DNA of 64,000 nucleotides from Bradyrhizobium sp. sGM-13 (GTDB lineage: Bacteria > Pseudomonadota > Alphaproteobacteria > Rhizobiales > Xanthobacteraceae). The position numbers and the translations under genes are program-made. The DNA lies in the NCBI RefSeq assembly GCF_018398875.1, contig NZ_JAGWDK010000011.1, positions 1 to 64,000 of the forward strand. Direction: 5' to 3'. The notes below the pieces were generated by a model. It did not search any database. It was not told the DNA's origin and worked only from the letters and a program-made list of their open reading frames with translations. Positions within the stretch are counted from its first letter, which is position 1. Every line of letters starts with the position of its first letter. Of the stretch, positions 7,641 to 17,085 are shown piece by piece.

Positions 7641-8726
7641 ATGGCCGCCGTACCGCAAACCTCAAACGCCAACGACATCACCACCGTCATCTCGGCGCTG
7701 GCGAGCCGTCAGAGCAACCGGCCCAAGGGCAAGCCGTTGAGCGGCCCGAAGCGCGCCGCCATCCTGATGCTGGCGCTGGGCGAGCAATATGGCGGCAAGG
7801 TGTGGTCGCTGCTGGACGACGACGAGGTGCGCGAACTGTCGATCCACATGTCGACGCTCGGCACCGTCGAGGCCGATGTCGTGGAAGACCTGCTGCTCGA
7901 ATTCGTCTCGCGGATGTCAGCCTCCGGCGCCCTGATGGGCACCTTCGACGCCACCGAACGGCTATTGCAGCAATATCTGCCCTCCGAGCGCGTCAGCGGC
8001 ATCATGGATGAAATTCGCGGCCCCGCCGGCCGCAACATGTGGGAGAAGCTCTCCAACGTGCAGGAAGAGGTGCTCGCCAACTACCTCAAGAACGAATACC
8101 CGCAGACCATCGCGGTGGTGCTGTCGAAGCTGAAGCCCGAGCACGCCGCGCGCGTGCTGGCGATCCTGCCCGAGGACCTCGCGCTCGATGTGGTCGGCCG
8201 CATGTTGAAGATGGAAGCCGTCCAGAAAGAAGTCATCGAGCGCGTCGAGCAGACGCTGCGCACCGAGTTCATGTCCAACCTGTCGCAGACCCGCCGCCGC
8301 GACGCCCACGAGGTGATGGCCGAAATCTTCAACAATTTCGACCGCCAGACCGAGACTCGCTTCATCACCTCGCTGGAAGAGGAAAACCGCGAATCCGCCG
8401 AGCGCATCAAGGCGCTGATGTTCACCTTCGACGACCTGATCAAGCTCGATTCCGCCTCGGCCCAGACGCTGATGCGCAACATCGACAAGGACAAGCTCGG
8501 CATCGCGCTCAAGAGCGCCAATGAAGAGGTGCGCGCCTTCTTCCTCGGCAACATGTCCTCGCGCGCCGGCAAGATGCTGCTGGACGACATGGCCGCGATG
8601 GGACCGGTGCGGCTGCGCGACGTCGACGAGGCGCAGGCACTGCTCGTCAACCTCGCCAAGGACATGGCCGCCAAGGGTGAAATCACCCTGACCAAGAACC
8701 GCGCCGACGACGAATTGGTATACTGA
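7641..8726 (+). CDS. fliG: Flagellar motor switch protein FliG
   Basis: FliG is the rotor protein that contacts the stator and sets torque and rotation direction. The 361-residue sequence has the N-terminal KRAAILMLALGEQYG segment, the middle domain with YLKNEYPQTIAVVLSKLKPEHAARVL (middle EHPQ-like motif as EYPQ), and the C-terminal charged torque helix around LGIALKSANEEVRAFFLGNM. Its ATG lies almost directly after the fliF stop and its last base is shared with the fliH start, so translation is coupled. Confidence 0.95.
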   Translation: MAAVPQTSNANDITTVISALASRQSNRPKGKPLSGPKRAAILMLALGEQYGGKVWSLLDDDEVRELSIHMSTLGTVEADVVEDLLLEFVSRMSASGALMGTFDATERLLQQYLPSERVSGIMDEIRGPAGRNMWEKLSNVQEEVLANYLKNEYPQTIAVVLSKLKPEHAARVLAILPEDLALDVVGRMLKMEAVQKEVIERVEQTLRTEFMSNLSQTRRRDAHEVMAEIFNNFDRQTETRFITSLEEENRESAERIKALMFTFDDLIKLDSASAQTLMRNIDKDKLGIALKSANEEVRAFFLGNMSSRAGKMLLDDMAAMGPVRLRDVDEAQALLVNLAKDMAAKGEITLTKNRADDELVY

Positions 8727-9352
8727 TGGCTGCACCCGCAAAGTTCCTGTTCGACACCGACTTCGCAGCGCCCGACAGGACGCGCGAGCGCGCCGCCACG
8801 GCTGCCGAGATCGCGCAGAGGGTCGCGGAGGCCGAGGCACGCGCCTACCGCGCCGGCTACGAGGCGGCCCAGCACGAGGCCAAAGTCGAGAGCGACCGCC
8901 GCTCGGCGCTGGCGCTGGAAGAGATCGGCATCGCGATCAAGGGCATCGCCACGCGTTTCTCCGGCATCGAGGCCAGGATGGAAACCGAGGCTGTCGATGT
9001 CGCGGTCGCGGTGGCACGCAAGCTGTGTAGCGAGCTGATCGGCCGAGAACCGCTCGGCGAGATCATGGCGCTGGTCAGCGACTGCTTCTCGCATCTGGTC
9101 GCCACCCCGCATCTCGTCGTCCGCATCAACGACCAGCTCTACGAGGCCGCCCGTGAGAAGATCGAACGTCAGGCGGCCCAAAGCGGCTTCGAGGGCCGGC
9201 TCGTCATCCTGGCCGAACCCGGCATCGCCACCGGCGACTGCCGGATCGAATGGGCCGACGGCGGCGTCGTGCTGGAGCGCGCGGCCATCGAAGCGAAGAT
9301 CAGCGAACTCGTCGGGCGCTATCTGGCGTCCCGCGATCAGGCCGCAACGTGA
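8726..9352 (+). CDS. fliH: Flagellar assembly protein FliH-like
   Basis: FliH regulates the flagellar export ATPase FliI and carries it to the export gate. The 208-residue product begins MAAPAKFLFDTDF, then has a charged Ala/Glu-rich helical region with AYRAGYEAAQHEA (about residues 50-62), the stretch where FliH proteins carry GxxxG-type repeats. A globular C-terminus follows (VRINDQLYEAAREKIERQA; GDCRIEWADGGVVLER). The ATG overlaps the fliG stop by one base. Sequence divergence is typical for FliH, and gene order (fliF-fliG-fliH-fliN) supports the call. Confidence 0.88.
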   Translation: MAAPAKFLFDTDFAAPDRTRERAATAAEIAQRVAEAEARAYRAGYEAAQHEAKVESDRRSALALEEIGIAIKGIATRFSGIEARMETEAVDVAVAVARKLCSELIGREPLGEIMALVSDCFSHLVATPHLVVRINDQLYEAAREKIERQAAQSGFEGRLVILAEPGIATGDCRIEWADGGVVLERAAIEAKISELVGRYLASRDQAAT

Positions 9353-9371
9353 AGGCCATGAGGACTGAACC

Positions 9372-9722
9372 ATGAGTGACACCGACGCACAGGTACCGCT
9401 ACCCGATCTCAACCCCGCGGATGCGCCGCCGGTCGACGATCTCGCCTACAACGAGGACGAACAGGCCTCGCGCATCGCAGCCGACCTCGAGGCCGTATTC
9501 GACGTGCCCGTGCAGGTCTCGGCCGTGCTCGGCCGCTCCAAGATGGACGTCGGCGAGCTGTTGAAGCTCGGACCAGGCACCGTGCTCGAACTCGACCGCC
9601 GCGTCGGCGAAGCCATCGACATCTACGTCAACAACCGCCTGGTGGCGCGCGGCGAAGTCGTGCTGGTCGAAGACAAGCTCGGCGTGACCATGACGGAAAT
9701 CATCAAGGCAGAACGCAACTAA
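9372..9722 (+). CDS. fliN: Flagellar motor switch protein FliN
   Basis: FliN builds the C-ring and helps control rotation switching and export. The 116-residue product has an acidic, variable N-terminus (~40 residues) and a SpoA/FliMN C-ring domain: VPVQVSAVLGRSKMDVGELL, then GPGTVLELDRRVGEAIDIYV, then ARGEVVLVEDKLGVTMTEII. Length and motifs are standard. It is 19 bp downstream of fliH and 53 bp upstream of flbD. Confidence 0.95.
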   Translation: MSDTDAQVPLPDLNPADAPPVDDLAYNEDEQASRIAADLEAVFDVPVQVSAVLGRSKMDVGELLKLGPGTVLELDRRVGEAIDIYVNNRLVARGEVVLVEDKLGVTMTEIIKAERN

Positions 9723-9775
9723 CAATTTTGGCGATACGCGCGCGTGAGGCGCGAACAGACGGACAGGAGACAGAC

Positions 9776-11155
<1,380 letters not shown>

Positions 11156-11165
11156 ACGCCGTTGC

Positions 11166-11243
11166 CGTCATTGCGAGCGGAGCGAAGCAATCCATAGCGC
11201 CCCAAGCGGAGAGGTGGACTGCTTCGCTACGCTCGCAATGACG
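11166..11243. repeat. Dispersed intergenic palindromic repeat (REP-like)
   Basis: Inverted arms CGTCATTGCGAGCG (11166-11179) and CGCTCGCAATGACG (11230-11243) enclose a second inverted pair (GAAGCAATCC / GACTGCTTCG). Elements beginning with this motif are very common between genes in Bradyrhizobium. It follows flbD and marks the end of the flagellar block. Confidence 0.8.
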
Positions 11244-11406
11244 CTGAAAGCGCGGAATAACTCGGCGCATCCGGCTTGCGGAAAATGTGAATAGGGTCCC
11301 CGGGCTGCAGGTCGCGCCCGGTGAAAACAGCATAGGCATACAGCGCGAGATAGGCGATCGCGATCGCGCCGACACCGTAAAAAACCCAAGTAGCCAATCG
11401 CTTCAT
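11227..11406 (-). CDS. Small single-pass membrane protein, hypothetical
   Basis: The 59-residue product begins MKRLATWVFYGVGAIAIAYLALYAYAVF, a single hydrophobic helix with a positively charged N-terminus, followed by TGRDLQPGDPIHIFRKPDAPSY. The hydrophilic segment is not low-complexity and looks like a real conserved protein, but I know no function. The last ten or so codons read into the REP-like element at 11166-11243, so the C-terminus may have been altered by the repeat. The start at 11406 is the ATG directly before the helix. Confidence 0.55.
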   Translation of the reverse strand: MKRLATWVFYGVGAIAIAYLALYAYAVFTGRDLQPGDPIHIFRKPDAPSYSALSASLRA

Positions 11407-11471
11407 CAGATCGCCGTACCGCGTTGCGTCATCGGCCGAGGCTAACATAGCGCGCAGTGCCGGCCCAGCCT

Positions 11472-12680
11472 CTAACCCGCCGCCACTTTCTGCGCCGGCG
11501 CGACATTGATCGCGAGCTTGCCGTAGCGATCCGTAAACGCCTCGGTGTCGATCTCCTCGAGCTGGATCGCACCGCTCATCACGCCCAGCTTCCAGGCGTC
11601 GTGTTCGGGGTCGTTCTGGAATTCGGGCATCACCTCTTTGGCGAACAGTTCCAGCGACTCGCAGATGTGCTCATGGGTATTCTTGCCCGCCTGATTGAGC
11701 AGGATCACCTGGTCGATGTGGGATGAGCGGAAACGTCTTAGCTTTTTGCGGATGGTTTCCGGCGACCCGATCAGGCCGCCGCGCAGCGCCGCCTCCTGCG
11801 CCTCGGGATTTTCACGCTTCCATTTGTTGTACTCGTCCCACATGTTGACGGTGCCGGGGTCGGGACGCTGGCGGTTCTGCGAGGCGCCGTAATAGCGCAG
11901 CGCGAACTGGAAGAAGGTGGCGCCGTCGGCACGGGCCCTGGCCTCTTCATCGGTCTTGGCGCACATGAAGAACGAGACCAGCGCCATGTTCGGGTTGATC
12001 TCGTAGTCCGCAAGTTTCTTCAGCCGCTTGGTGATCGCGTTGTAGTAGGCATGCACCCAGGCATGCGCCGCCTCCGCGCTGACGAACTGGAAGCCAAGCG
12101 CGCCAAAACCGTTCTGGCCGGCGCGTTCGATGGTCGGCAATTGCGAGCACGCCATCCACAGCGGCGGATGCGGCTTCTGAACGGGCTTAGGCACCACATT
12201 GCGCAAGGGGATATCGAAATACTTGCCGTGATGCTCGGTGCCGACCTTGGTGAACATCGGGAAGATCGCCTGAACCGCCTCCTCGAACACCTCGCGCTTG
12301 GTCTCCATGTCGCGGCCGAACGGCGTCAGTTCGGTGATGGAGGCACTCTCGCCCATGCCGAATTCGCAGCGGCCGTTGCTGAGCAAATCAAGCACCGCGA
12401 CGCGTTCGGCGACGCGCGCGGGATGGTTGGTGGTGAGCTGGAAAATGCCGTGGCCAAGCCGGATATTTCTGGTGCGCTGGCTGGCGGCGGCGAGAAAGGA
12501 TTCTGGCGCGGGCGAGTGCGAATATTCTTCCAGGAAATGGTGTTCGACCACCCAGGCATAGTCATAGCCGAGCCGGTCGGCGGTCTCGAGTTGCGTCAGC
12601 GCATTTTGGTAGAGCCGGAGTTCGTCGCCCTCTTCCCAGGGGCGCGGCAGTTGCAGCTCGTAAAAAATGCCGAATTTCAT
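11472..12680 (-). CDS. LLM-class flavin-dependent monooxygenase
   Basis: A 402-residue bacterial-luciferase-fold protein of the F420/FMN-dependent LLM class. It opens MKFGIFYELQLPRPW, has YDYAWVVEHHFLEEYSHSP (the TIM-barrel region with EHHF typical of LuxA-like enzymes), and continues with LDLLSNGRCEFGMGES and the KPHPPLWMAC block. These enzymes use reduced flavin and oxygen on varied substrates, which the sequence does not reveal. I chose ATG 12680; a GTG-type upstream extension to 12743 lacks family similarity. It is monocistronic, with paired direct repeats at 12693-12717 just upstream. Confidence 0.88.
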   Translation of the reverse strand: MKFGIFYELQLPRPWEEGDELRLYQNALTQLETADRLGYDYAWVVEHHFLEEYSHSPAPESFLAAASQRTRNIRLGHGIFQLTTNHPARVAERVAVLDLLSNGRCEFGMGESASITELTPFGRDMETKREVFEEAVQAIFPMFTKVGTEHHGKYFDIPLRNVVPKPVQKPHPPLWMACSQLPTIERAGQNGFGALGFQFVSAEAAHAWVHAYYNAITKRLKKLADYEINPNMALVSFFMCAKTDEEARARADGATFFQFALRYYGASQNRQRPDPGTVNMWDEYNKWKRENPEAQEAALRGGLIGSPETIRKKLRRFRSSHIDQVILLNQAGKNTHEHICESLELFAKEVMPEFQNDPEHDAWKLGVMSGAIQLEEIDTEAFTDRYGKLAINVAPAQKVAAG

Positions 12681-12692
12681 GACGCCTCCCAA

Positions 12693-12717
12693 GACTGTTT
12701 GTTCAAGACCGTTTGTT
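12693..12717. promoter_or_regulatory. Direct repeat pair upstream of the LLM gene
   Basis: GACTGTTTGTT (12693-12703) and GACCGTTTGTT (12707-12717) are 14 bp apart and start 13 bp before the LLM start codon. The arrangement could be a regulator site or a simple duplication; no regulator gene is adjacent. Confidence 0.3.
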
Positions 12718-12878
12718 GTTTTCGGGCAGTGTATGCTCCGCAAATCGCAAGTCTAGCCTTGGTCGCGAAGGGACAATTCCGCGTCACGGAAGTTGTCTTG
12801 CATGGAACGCGCGAATGGTTAGCTTTACAGTCCGTTGAGTCGCGGCCTTCCGCCTGCTCTTCTCTCCATCTGGACCCC

Positions 12879-13994
12879 ATGACCATTTTTACGCCGCATC
12901 AGGATTCCGCGTTGAAGGCCGTTGCCGAATGGCTGAAGGCCAAGCCGGGCCGCAACGGCACGCCGCCGGTGTTCCGCCTGTTCGGCTATGCCGGCACCGG
13001 CAAGACCACGTTGGCGCGGCACATCGCCGAGGGCGTCGACGGCGAGGTCAAATACGCCGCCTTCACCGGCAAGGCGGCGCTGGTGATGCGCAACAAGGGT
13101 TGCGACAACGCCTCCACCATCCATTCGCTGATCTATCGCGCCAAGGAATCCGGCGTCGAGCAGCCGAGCTTTGAATTGTGGGACGACGCGCCGGCTTCGA
13201 AGGCGAAGCTGATCGTGATCGACGAATGTTCGATGGTCGACGCCGAACTCGGCCGCGACCTGATGTCGTTCGACTGTCCACTGCTCGTGCTCGGCGACCC
13301 CGCGCAGTTGCCGCCGATCCAGGGCGGCGGCTTCTTCACCAATTGCGAGCCCGACGCGATGCTGACGGAGGTGCACCGGCAGGCGCAGGACGATCCGATC
13401 GTGCGGATGTCGATGGACATTCGCGAGGGCCGCGAGCTCGAAATCGGCCGCCACGGCGAGAGTGAAGTGGTGCCGCGCAGCGAGCTCGATCCCGACCGCG
13501 TCATGAGCGCCGACCAGGTGCTGGTCGGCCGCAACCACACCCGCCGCGCTTACAACATGCGGATACGGCAGAAGCAGAGTATCGAGGATCCCCTGCCGGT
13601 TGCCGGTGACAAGCTTGTCTGCCTGCGCAACAACCGCAAGAAGGGCCTGTTCAACGGCGGACTGTGGCGGGTGAAGTCGCGCACCCAGCCGCGATCGAAA
13701 TCGCAGATCCTGACCATGCGGCTGTCGCCCGACGAAGAGTTCGGCCACAAGGTCACCAAGGTCTCGGTGCGACACGATTGCTTCCAGGGCGGGATCGAGG
13801 CGATCCCGTGGGAGCAGCGCAAACCCTATGACGAGTTCGACTATGGCTACGTGCTCACCGTGCACAAATCGCAGGGCTCGCAATGGGACGACGTCGTGCT
13901 GTTCGACGAGAGTTTTGCGTTCCAAGACAGCCGAGCGAGATGGCTGTACACGGGGATTACGCGCGCGGCGAAGCGGCTGAGCGTGGTGGTGTGA
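12879..13994 (+). CDS. RecD-like superfamily 1 ATP-dependent DNA helicase
   Basis: The 371-residue protein carries a full set of SF1B (RecD/TraA/Dda-like) motifs: Walker A LFGYAGTGKTTLAR (about residues 34-47), motif Ia AAFTGKAALVM, motif II VIDECSMVD, motif III GDPAQLPPI, and the C-terminal UvrD_C_2 signature YVLTVHKSQGSQWDDVVLF and YTGITRAAKRLSVVV. It is short and lacks the RecD N-terminal domain, so it is a stand-alone 5'-3' helicase-type protein rather than a RecBCD subunit. No recB or recC is nearby. The start is ATG 12879 (MTIFTPHQDSALKAV); the open frame upstream is antisense to the LLM gene. Confidence 0.88.
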   Translation: MTIFTPHQDSALKAVAEWLKAKPGRNGTPPVFRLFGYAGTGKTTLARHIAEGVDGEVKYAAFTGKAALVMRNKGCDNASTIHSLIYRAKESGVEQPSFELWDDAPASKAKLIVIDECSMVDAELGRDLMSFDCPLLVLGDPAQLPPIQGGGFFTNCEPDAMLTEVHRQAQDDPIVRMSMDIREGRELEIGRHGESEVVPRSELDPDRVMSADQVLVGRNHTRRAYNMRIRQKQSIEDPLPVAGDKLVCLRNNRKKGLFNGGLWRVKSRTQPRSKSQILTMRLSPDEEFGHKVTKVSVRHDCFQGGIEAIPWEQRKPYDEFDYGYVLTVHKSQGSQWDDVVLFDESFAFQDSRARWLYTGITRAAKRLSVVV

Positions 13995-13999
13995 GCCGA

Positions 14000-14116
14000 G
14001 TCATTCCAGGGCGCGAAGCGAACTATGGTGCGCACTTGCGCACCTGAGAATCTCGAGATCCCCGATGCGCAGTTGCGCATCTGAGGGCTGGTGCTTACGC
14101 ACCATCCCGAAATGAC
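14000..14116. repeat. Dispersed palindromic repeat, family with copy at 54410-54490
   Basis: The outer arms are GTCATTCC (14000-14007) and GAAATGAC (14109-14116). The interior includes GAATCTCGAGATCCC, and hairpins with short loops such as GGTGCGCACTTGCGCACC. The outer arms and the GGAATCTCGAG core recur at 54410-54490. It lies between the helicase and msrA. Confidence 0.75.
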
Positions 14117-14395
14117 GCTGGCGCGTCACCTCCCCGCCACGAAGGAGAAATCCTCGCGTCCCGGCAATGAGCCGTAGGTGAACGGCTGCTGCGTGCGGTC
14201 AGGCCCGCACTGGTCAAGTGACCGAGATCACCTCTCCAAATACTCGGGGCAGATGACCCTGTTCACGAACTCGTGTGGCGCACGCCGTAATAATTCGCAG
14301 CCAGAGCCGTATCTTGGGCATCGGCGAGAACTGAGCCGATTGCGAAACGCCAGTCCCGCTCTAGACTGCCCCAACCAACGCCGAAAGAGGAAACC

Positions 14396-15115
14396 ATGTC
14401 CCCTCGCCATTTCAGCCGCCTGTCGCTCGCCGCTGCCGCCATCGGCACGCTGGCCGTCACGGCCTTTGCCGCCGCGCCTGCGCGCGCCTCGGAAGAGGCC
14501 GTCGTCATTCCAGCCCCTGCCGTCGACGTTCAGGCTGCCGACGGCATCCAGACCGCCGTGATCGCCGGCGGCTGCTTCTGGGGCGTGCAGGGCGTGTATC
14601 AGCACACCGCCGGCGTGCTCAACGCGGTGAGCGGCTATTCCGGCGGCAGCAAGATGACCGCGAACTACACCATGATCGGCACCGGAACGACGGGACACGC
14701 CGAGGCGGTTGAGATCAAGTACGATCCGAAGAAGATCAGCTACGGCAAGATACTGCAGATCTTCTTCTCGGTCGTGCACGACCCGACGCAATTGAACCGC
14801 CAGGGCCCGGACATCGGCACGCAATATCGCTCGGCGATCTTCACCATCAATGACGAGCAGAAGAAGGTGGCAGAGGCCTATATCGCCCAGCTCAACGCCG
14901 CCAAGGTCTACAAGAAGCCGATCGCGACCAAGGTCGGCCCGCTGCAGGCGTTCTACCCGGCGGAAGACTATCACCAGGACTACCTGACGCTGCACCCGAA
15001 CCAGCCCTATATTGTCTTCAACGACATCCCGAAGATCGAGAACCTGAAGAAGATCTTTGCGGAGAACTACATCGAGAAGCCGACGCTGGTGCGCAACGCG
15101 AAGGCTACCAATTAA
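14396..15115 (+). CDS. msrA: Periplasmic peptide-methionine (S)-S-oxide reductase MsrA
   Basis: MsrA reduces the S epimer of methionine sulfoxide in proteins. The 239-residue product has a signal peptide (basic start MSPRHFSR, hydrophobic LAAAAIGTLAVTAFAAAPARA, cleavage near residue 31), so it acts in the periplasm. The MsrA domain has the catalytic GGCFWG (Cys near residue 61), GYSGG, TGHAEAVEI, and GTQYRSAIF. The lysine-rich C-terminus lacks an obvious CxxxxxGxGYC-type resolving pair. msrB follows 9 bp downstream with a strong Shine-Dalgarno, forming a two-gene operon. Confidence 0.95.
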   Translation: MSPRHFSRLSLAAAAIGTLAVTAFAAAPARASEEAVVIPAPAVDVQAADGIQTAVIAGGCFWGVQGVYQHTAGVLNAVSGYSGGSKMTANYTMIGTGTTGHAEAVEIKYDPKKISYGKILQIFFSVVHDPTQLNRQGPDIGTQYRSAIFTINDEQKKVAEAYIAQLNAAKVYKKPIATKVGPLQAFYPAEDYHQDYLTLHPNQPYIVFNDIPKIENLKKIFAENYIEKPTLVRNAKATN

Positions 15116-15124
15116 GGAGGGCAA

Positions 15125-15535
15125 ATGTCCGAGACCAAGACATCCGGCAAGGTCGTCAAGAGCGAGGCCGAATGGCGCAAGGAATTGACGCCGATGCAGT
15201 ACGCCGTGCTGCGCGAGAAGGCGACCGAGCGGCCGTTCTCGGGCGAGTATGAGCACGAGCACCGCAAGGGCACCTATACCTGCGCCGGCTGCGGCCAGAC
15301 GCTGTTCGAATCCGATGCCAAGTTCGATTCCGGATGCGGCTGGCCGAGCTTTACGCAGCCTGCGGTGGACAGCCATATCGATGAGGAGCGCGATTTCAGC
15401 CACGGCATGATCCGCACCGAGGTGTTGTGCTCGAAATGTAATGGCCATCTCGGCCACGTCTTCAACGACGGCCCCGGCCCGACCGGCCTGCGCTACTGCA
15501 TCAATTCGGCGGCCTTGAAGCTGCAGCCGAAATAA
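15125..15535 (+). CDS. msrB: Peptide-methionine (R)-S-oxide reductase MsrB
   Basis: MsrB reduces the R epimer of methionine sulfoxide. The 136-residue sequence has the zinc-binding CxxC pairs (YTCAGCGQ and LCSKCNGHLGHVF), the GCGWPSF motif and the catalytic cysteine in RYCIN. Unlike the upstream MsrA it has no signal peptide, so the pair would act in different compartments unless the start is misassigned. An AAGGAGGGCAA ribosome binding site precedes the ATG. Confidence 0.96.
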   Translation: MSETKTSGKVVKSEAEWRKELTPMQYAVLREKATERPFSGEYEHEHRKGTYTCAGCGQTLFESDAKFDSGCGWPSFTQPAVDSHIDEERDFSHGMIRTEVLCSKCNGHLGHVFNDGPGPTGLRYCINSAALKLQPK

Positions 15536-15545
15536 GCCCCGAGCA

Positions 15546-15710
15546 ATGTCGCTTGGAACGATACTCATCATCGTTCTAATTATTGTCCTGCTGGGCGGCT
15601 TTTCCGGCCGTTTCGGCGGCTATGGCTATGGCAGGGGCCATTCCGCGATGGGCTCGGTGGCGTGATTTTAATCGTGCTTCTGATCCTGGTCCCTGCCCGG
15701 CAAGCAGTAA
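15546..15710 (+). pseudogene. DUF3309-like small membrane protein with two compensating frameshifts
   Basis: The ATG at 15546 opens MSLGTILIIVLIIVLLGGFS and GRFGGYGYGRGHSAMGSV, the typical start of a DUF3309 protein, but the frame hits TGA at 15663. Adding one G near 15659 restores VGVILIVLLILV, and removing one C near 15691 returns to the original frame and ends at TAA 15708-15710. The whole span is 165 nt, exactly 54 residues plus stop, the usual DUF3309 size. Either the gene carries two linked indels or the sequence has two homopolymer errors (GG for GGG, CCC for CC). It lies 10 bp after msrB. The intact form would have two hydrophobic segments around a Gly/Tyr linker. Confidence 0.65.
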
Positions 15711-15934
15711 GCCATGGAACCCATTGAAATAACTTGATTTAATTTGCACCTCCCGCAGCCATGCGTGGATTCATCATCACCCCCGATGTCGGGCTTCAGG
15801 GGTCGCATTTTCGTCAAAGAAGCTTATATTGGGGCCTGAAATGACGTGCACGGCGTGGCCCCCACTGTGGCCCACCGTCATCCAATCCCCATTGCTCACA
15901 CGAAGAGAGCCGAAAAAGATTGAGGTCACCGTCC

Positions 15935-16216
15935 ATGCGTCCATTCAGCTACAACACCGCCGCCGAACTGTTTCCCGCCGCGATCCGCAAGAAGAAGCGG
16001 GCCGGCTTTGCCTATCGGCGTTTTGGCACCGCGGCGGAAGCAGTTCGCTTCGCGATCGAGGAGCTGCCTGCGGACTCGCTGAATGGCGCCTATCTCCAGG
16101 TCGAGGAAGCCCGCTTTGACCAGAGCGGTATCCGCTCGCTCTATGAGAGCGAGGCGTTCCCGCTGCCGCGCCGTCCGCGCCCGGCCGCCACCGACGACAA
16201 GGCCGACGCCGCCTAA
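15935..16216 (+). CDS. Conserved hypothetical protein, 93 residues
   Basis: I do not recognise a named domain. The product is a small soluble basic protein: MRPFSYNTAAELFPAAIRKK, then GFAYRRFGTAAEAVRFAIEE, then ELPADSLNGAYLQVEEARFD, ending in a Pro/Ala/Asp-rich tail. The FGTAAEAVRFAIEELP segment looks like a short amphipathic helix pair and is of a type widely seen in Bradyrhizobium. The ATG at 15935 has GAGG 12 nt upstream. A good terminator follows at 16239-16269. The upstream ~200 bp gap shows no gene. Confidence 0.7.
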   Translation: MRPFSYNTAAELFPAAIRKKKRAGFAYRRFGTAAEAVRFAIEELPADSLNGAYLQVEEARFDQSGIRSLYESEAFPLPRRPRPAATDDKADAA

Positions 16217-16238
16217 AGCTTCCACTTTTTAAACAGCG

Positions 16239-16269
16239 CGCCCCCGGAAATCATTTCGGGGGCGTTTTT
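16239..16269 (+). terminator. Rho-independent terminator
   Basis: An 11-bp stem, CGCCCCCGGAA (16239-16249) with TTTCGGGGGCG (16254-16264), including one G-T pair, has a 4-nt loop and is followed by TTTTT. It ends transcription of the 93-residue protein gene and lies just after the end of the convergent DUF4112 gene. Confidence 0.88.
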
Positions 16270-16271
16270 CT

Positions 16272-16808
16272 TTAGCGCGGCTGCTTATCGAGCCAGCGCT
16301 TGAGCATGCGCACATTGCGGACGTTGGCGCGGAACATGACGTCGAAGGCGTCGCCTGCGACTGGCACCAGGCCAACCGCGCCATCAACCGCAACATTGGC
16401 CAGCATCCGCGCCGTGATGTGCCAGGGGGCGCCAAGCGCGCGCGCCTCGCGCACCACCCACAGCGAAATCGCCGTCGTGATAATGTCGCCGACAACCGGG
16501 ATCAGGCCGATCAGCCCGTCGATGCCATAACGGAAATTGGTGCCGGGCACGATGAAGGCGACGTCGAGCAATTTGGCGATGGCATCGAGCCGCGCGATCC
16601 GCTGCTCGCGCGTCAGCTCGCCGAACGGATTGGCGGCGGAATGACCGAAATCGAACCGCATTCCCTCGAACCGCGTATGCAGGTTCGGCTCGGGGAGTTC
16701 GCGCCCCTCCTGGTCGATGACCGGCCCACGTCCGGGCGCGCGCGTCCGGGACGATGGTCCGGAACGCGAACGGGGCGGCGTAAAGATATCGTCGTCTGGC
16801 ATGGCCAT
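16272..16808 (-). CDS. DUF4112 domain membrane protein
   Basis: The 178-residue product has an N-terminal disordered, Arg/Pro/Ser-rich part (residues 1-70) and a DUF4112 domain: RIARLDAIAKLLDVAFIVPG, then FRYGIDGLIGLIPVVGDIIT, and NVAVDGAVGLVPVAGDAFDV. The two GLxPVxGD repeats, each in a hydrophobic helix, are the family hallmark. Function is unknown. I picked the ATG at 16808 (MAMPDDDIFTPP); an open frame runs back to 16982 but its composition is unlike the rest. Confidence 0.8.
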   Translation of the reverse strand: MAMPDDDIFTPPRSRSGPSSRTRAPGRGPVIDQEGRELPEPNLHTRFEGMRFDFGHSAANPFGELTREQRIARLDAIAKLLDVAFIVPGTNFRYGIDGLIGLIPVVGDIITTAISLWVVREARALGAPWHITARMLANVAVDGAVGLVPVAGDAFDVMFRANVRNVRMLKRWLDKQPR

Positions 16809-17085
16809 CAGATGGTAACGCGAATGCGAGGCGCAAGTTGCGTCATGCGGTCGCTGCTTTGCGTGGGTCGGATCCGAAAGGTCAGCGCTGTCATCATCCG
16901 GCAACGGATCTGGAATGGTGGGCATGACGCAGATGCGCCTTTGCTCGTGCCGGGCTTTTCCTGACATCCCCGAACGAAGCATGATTCTAATATGCGGTTG
17001 CGCGCGAAGCAGGTGGGATGCGCGCAGCGGGCCGACCCGTCATTGAGACGCCTTCGGACAAATCAACGGCACGAAGTGAAGACAG

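Noticed and set aside
5936..7690. 584-codon open frame on the minus strand opposite fliF
   Set aside because: Antisense to a fully recognisable FliF gene; it is a GC-codon shadow with no domain pattern.
12051..12878. Upstream extension of the RecD-like helicase frame
   Set aside because: It lies antisense to the LLM gene; helicase similarity begins at MTIFTPHQDSALKAV.
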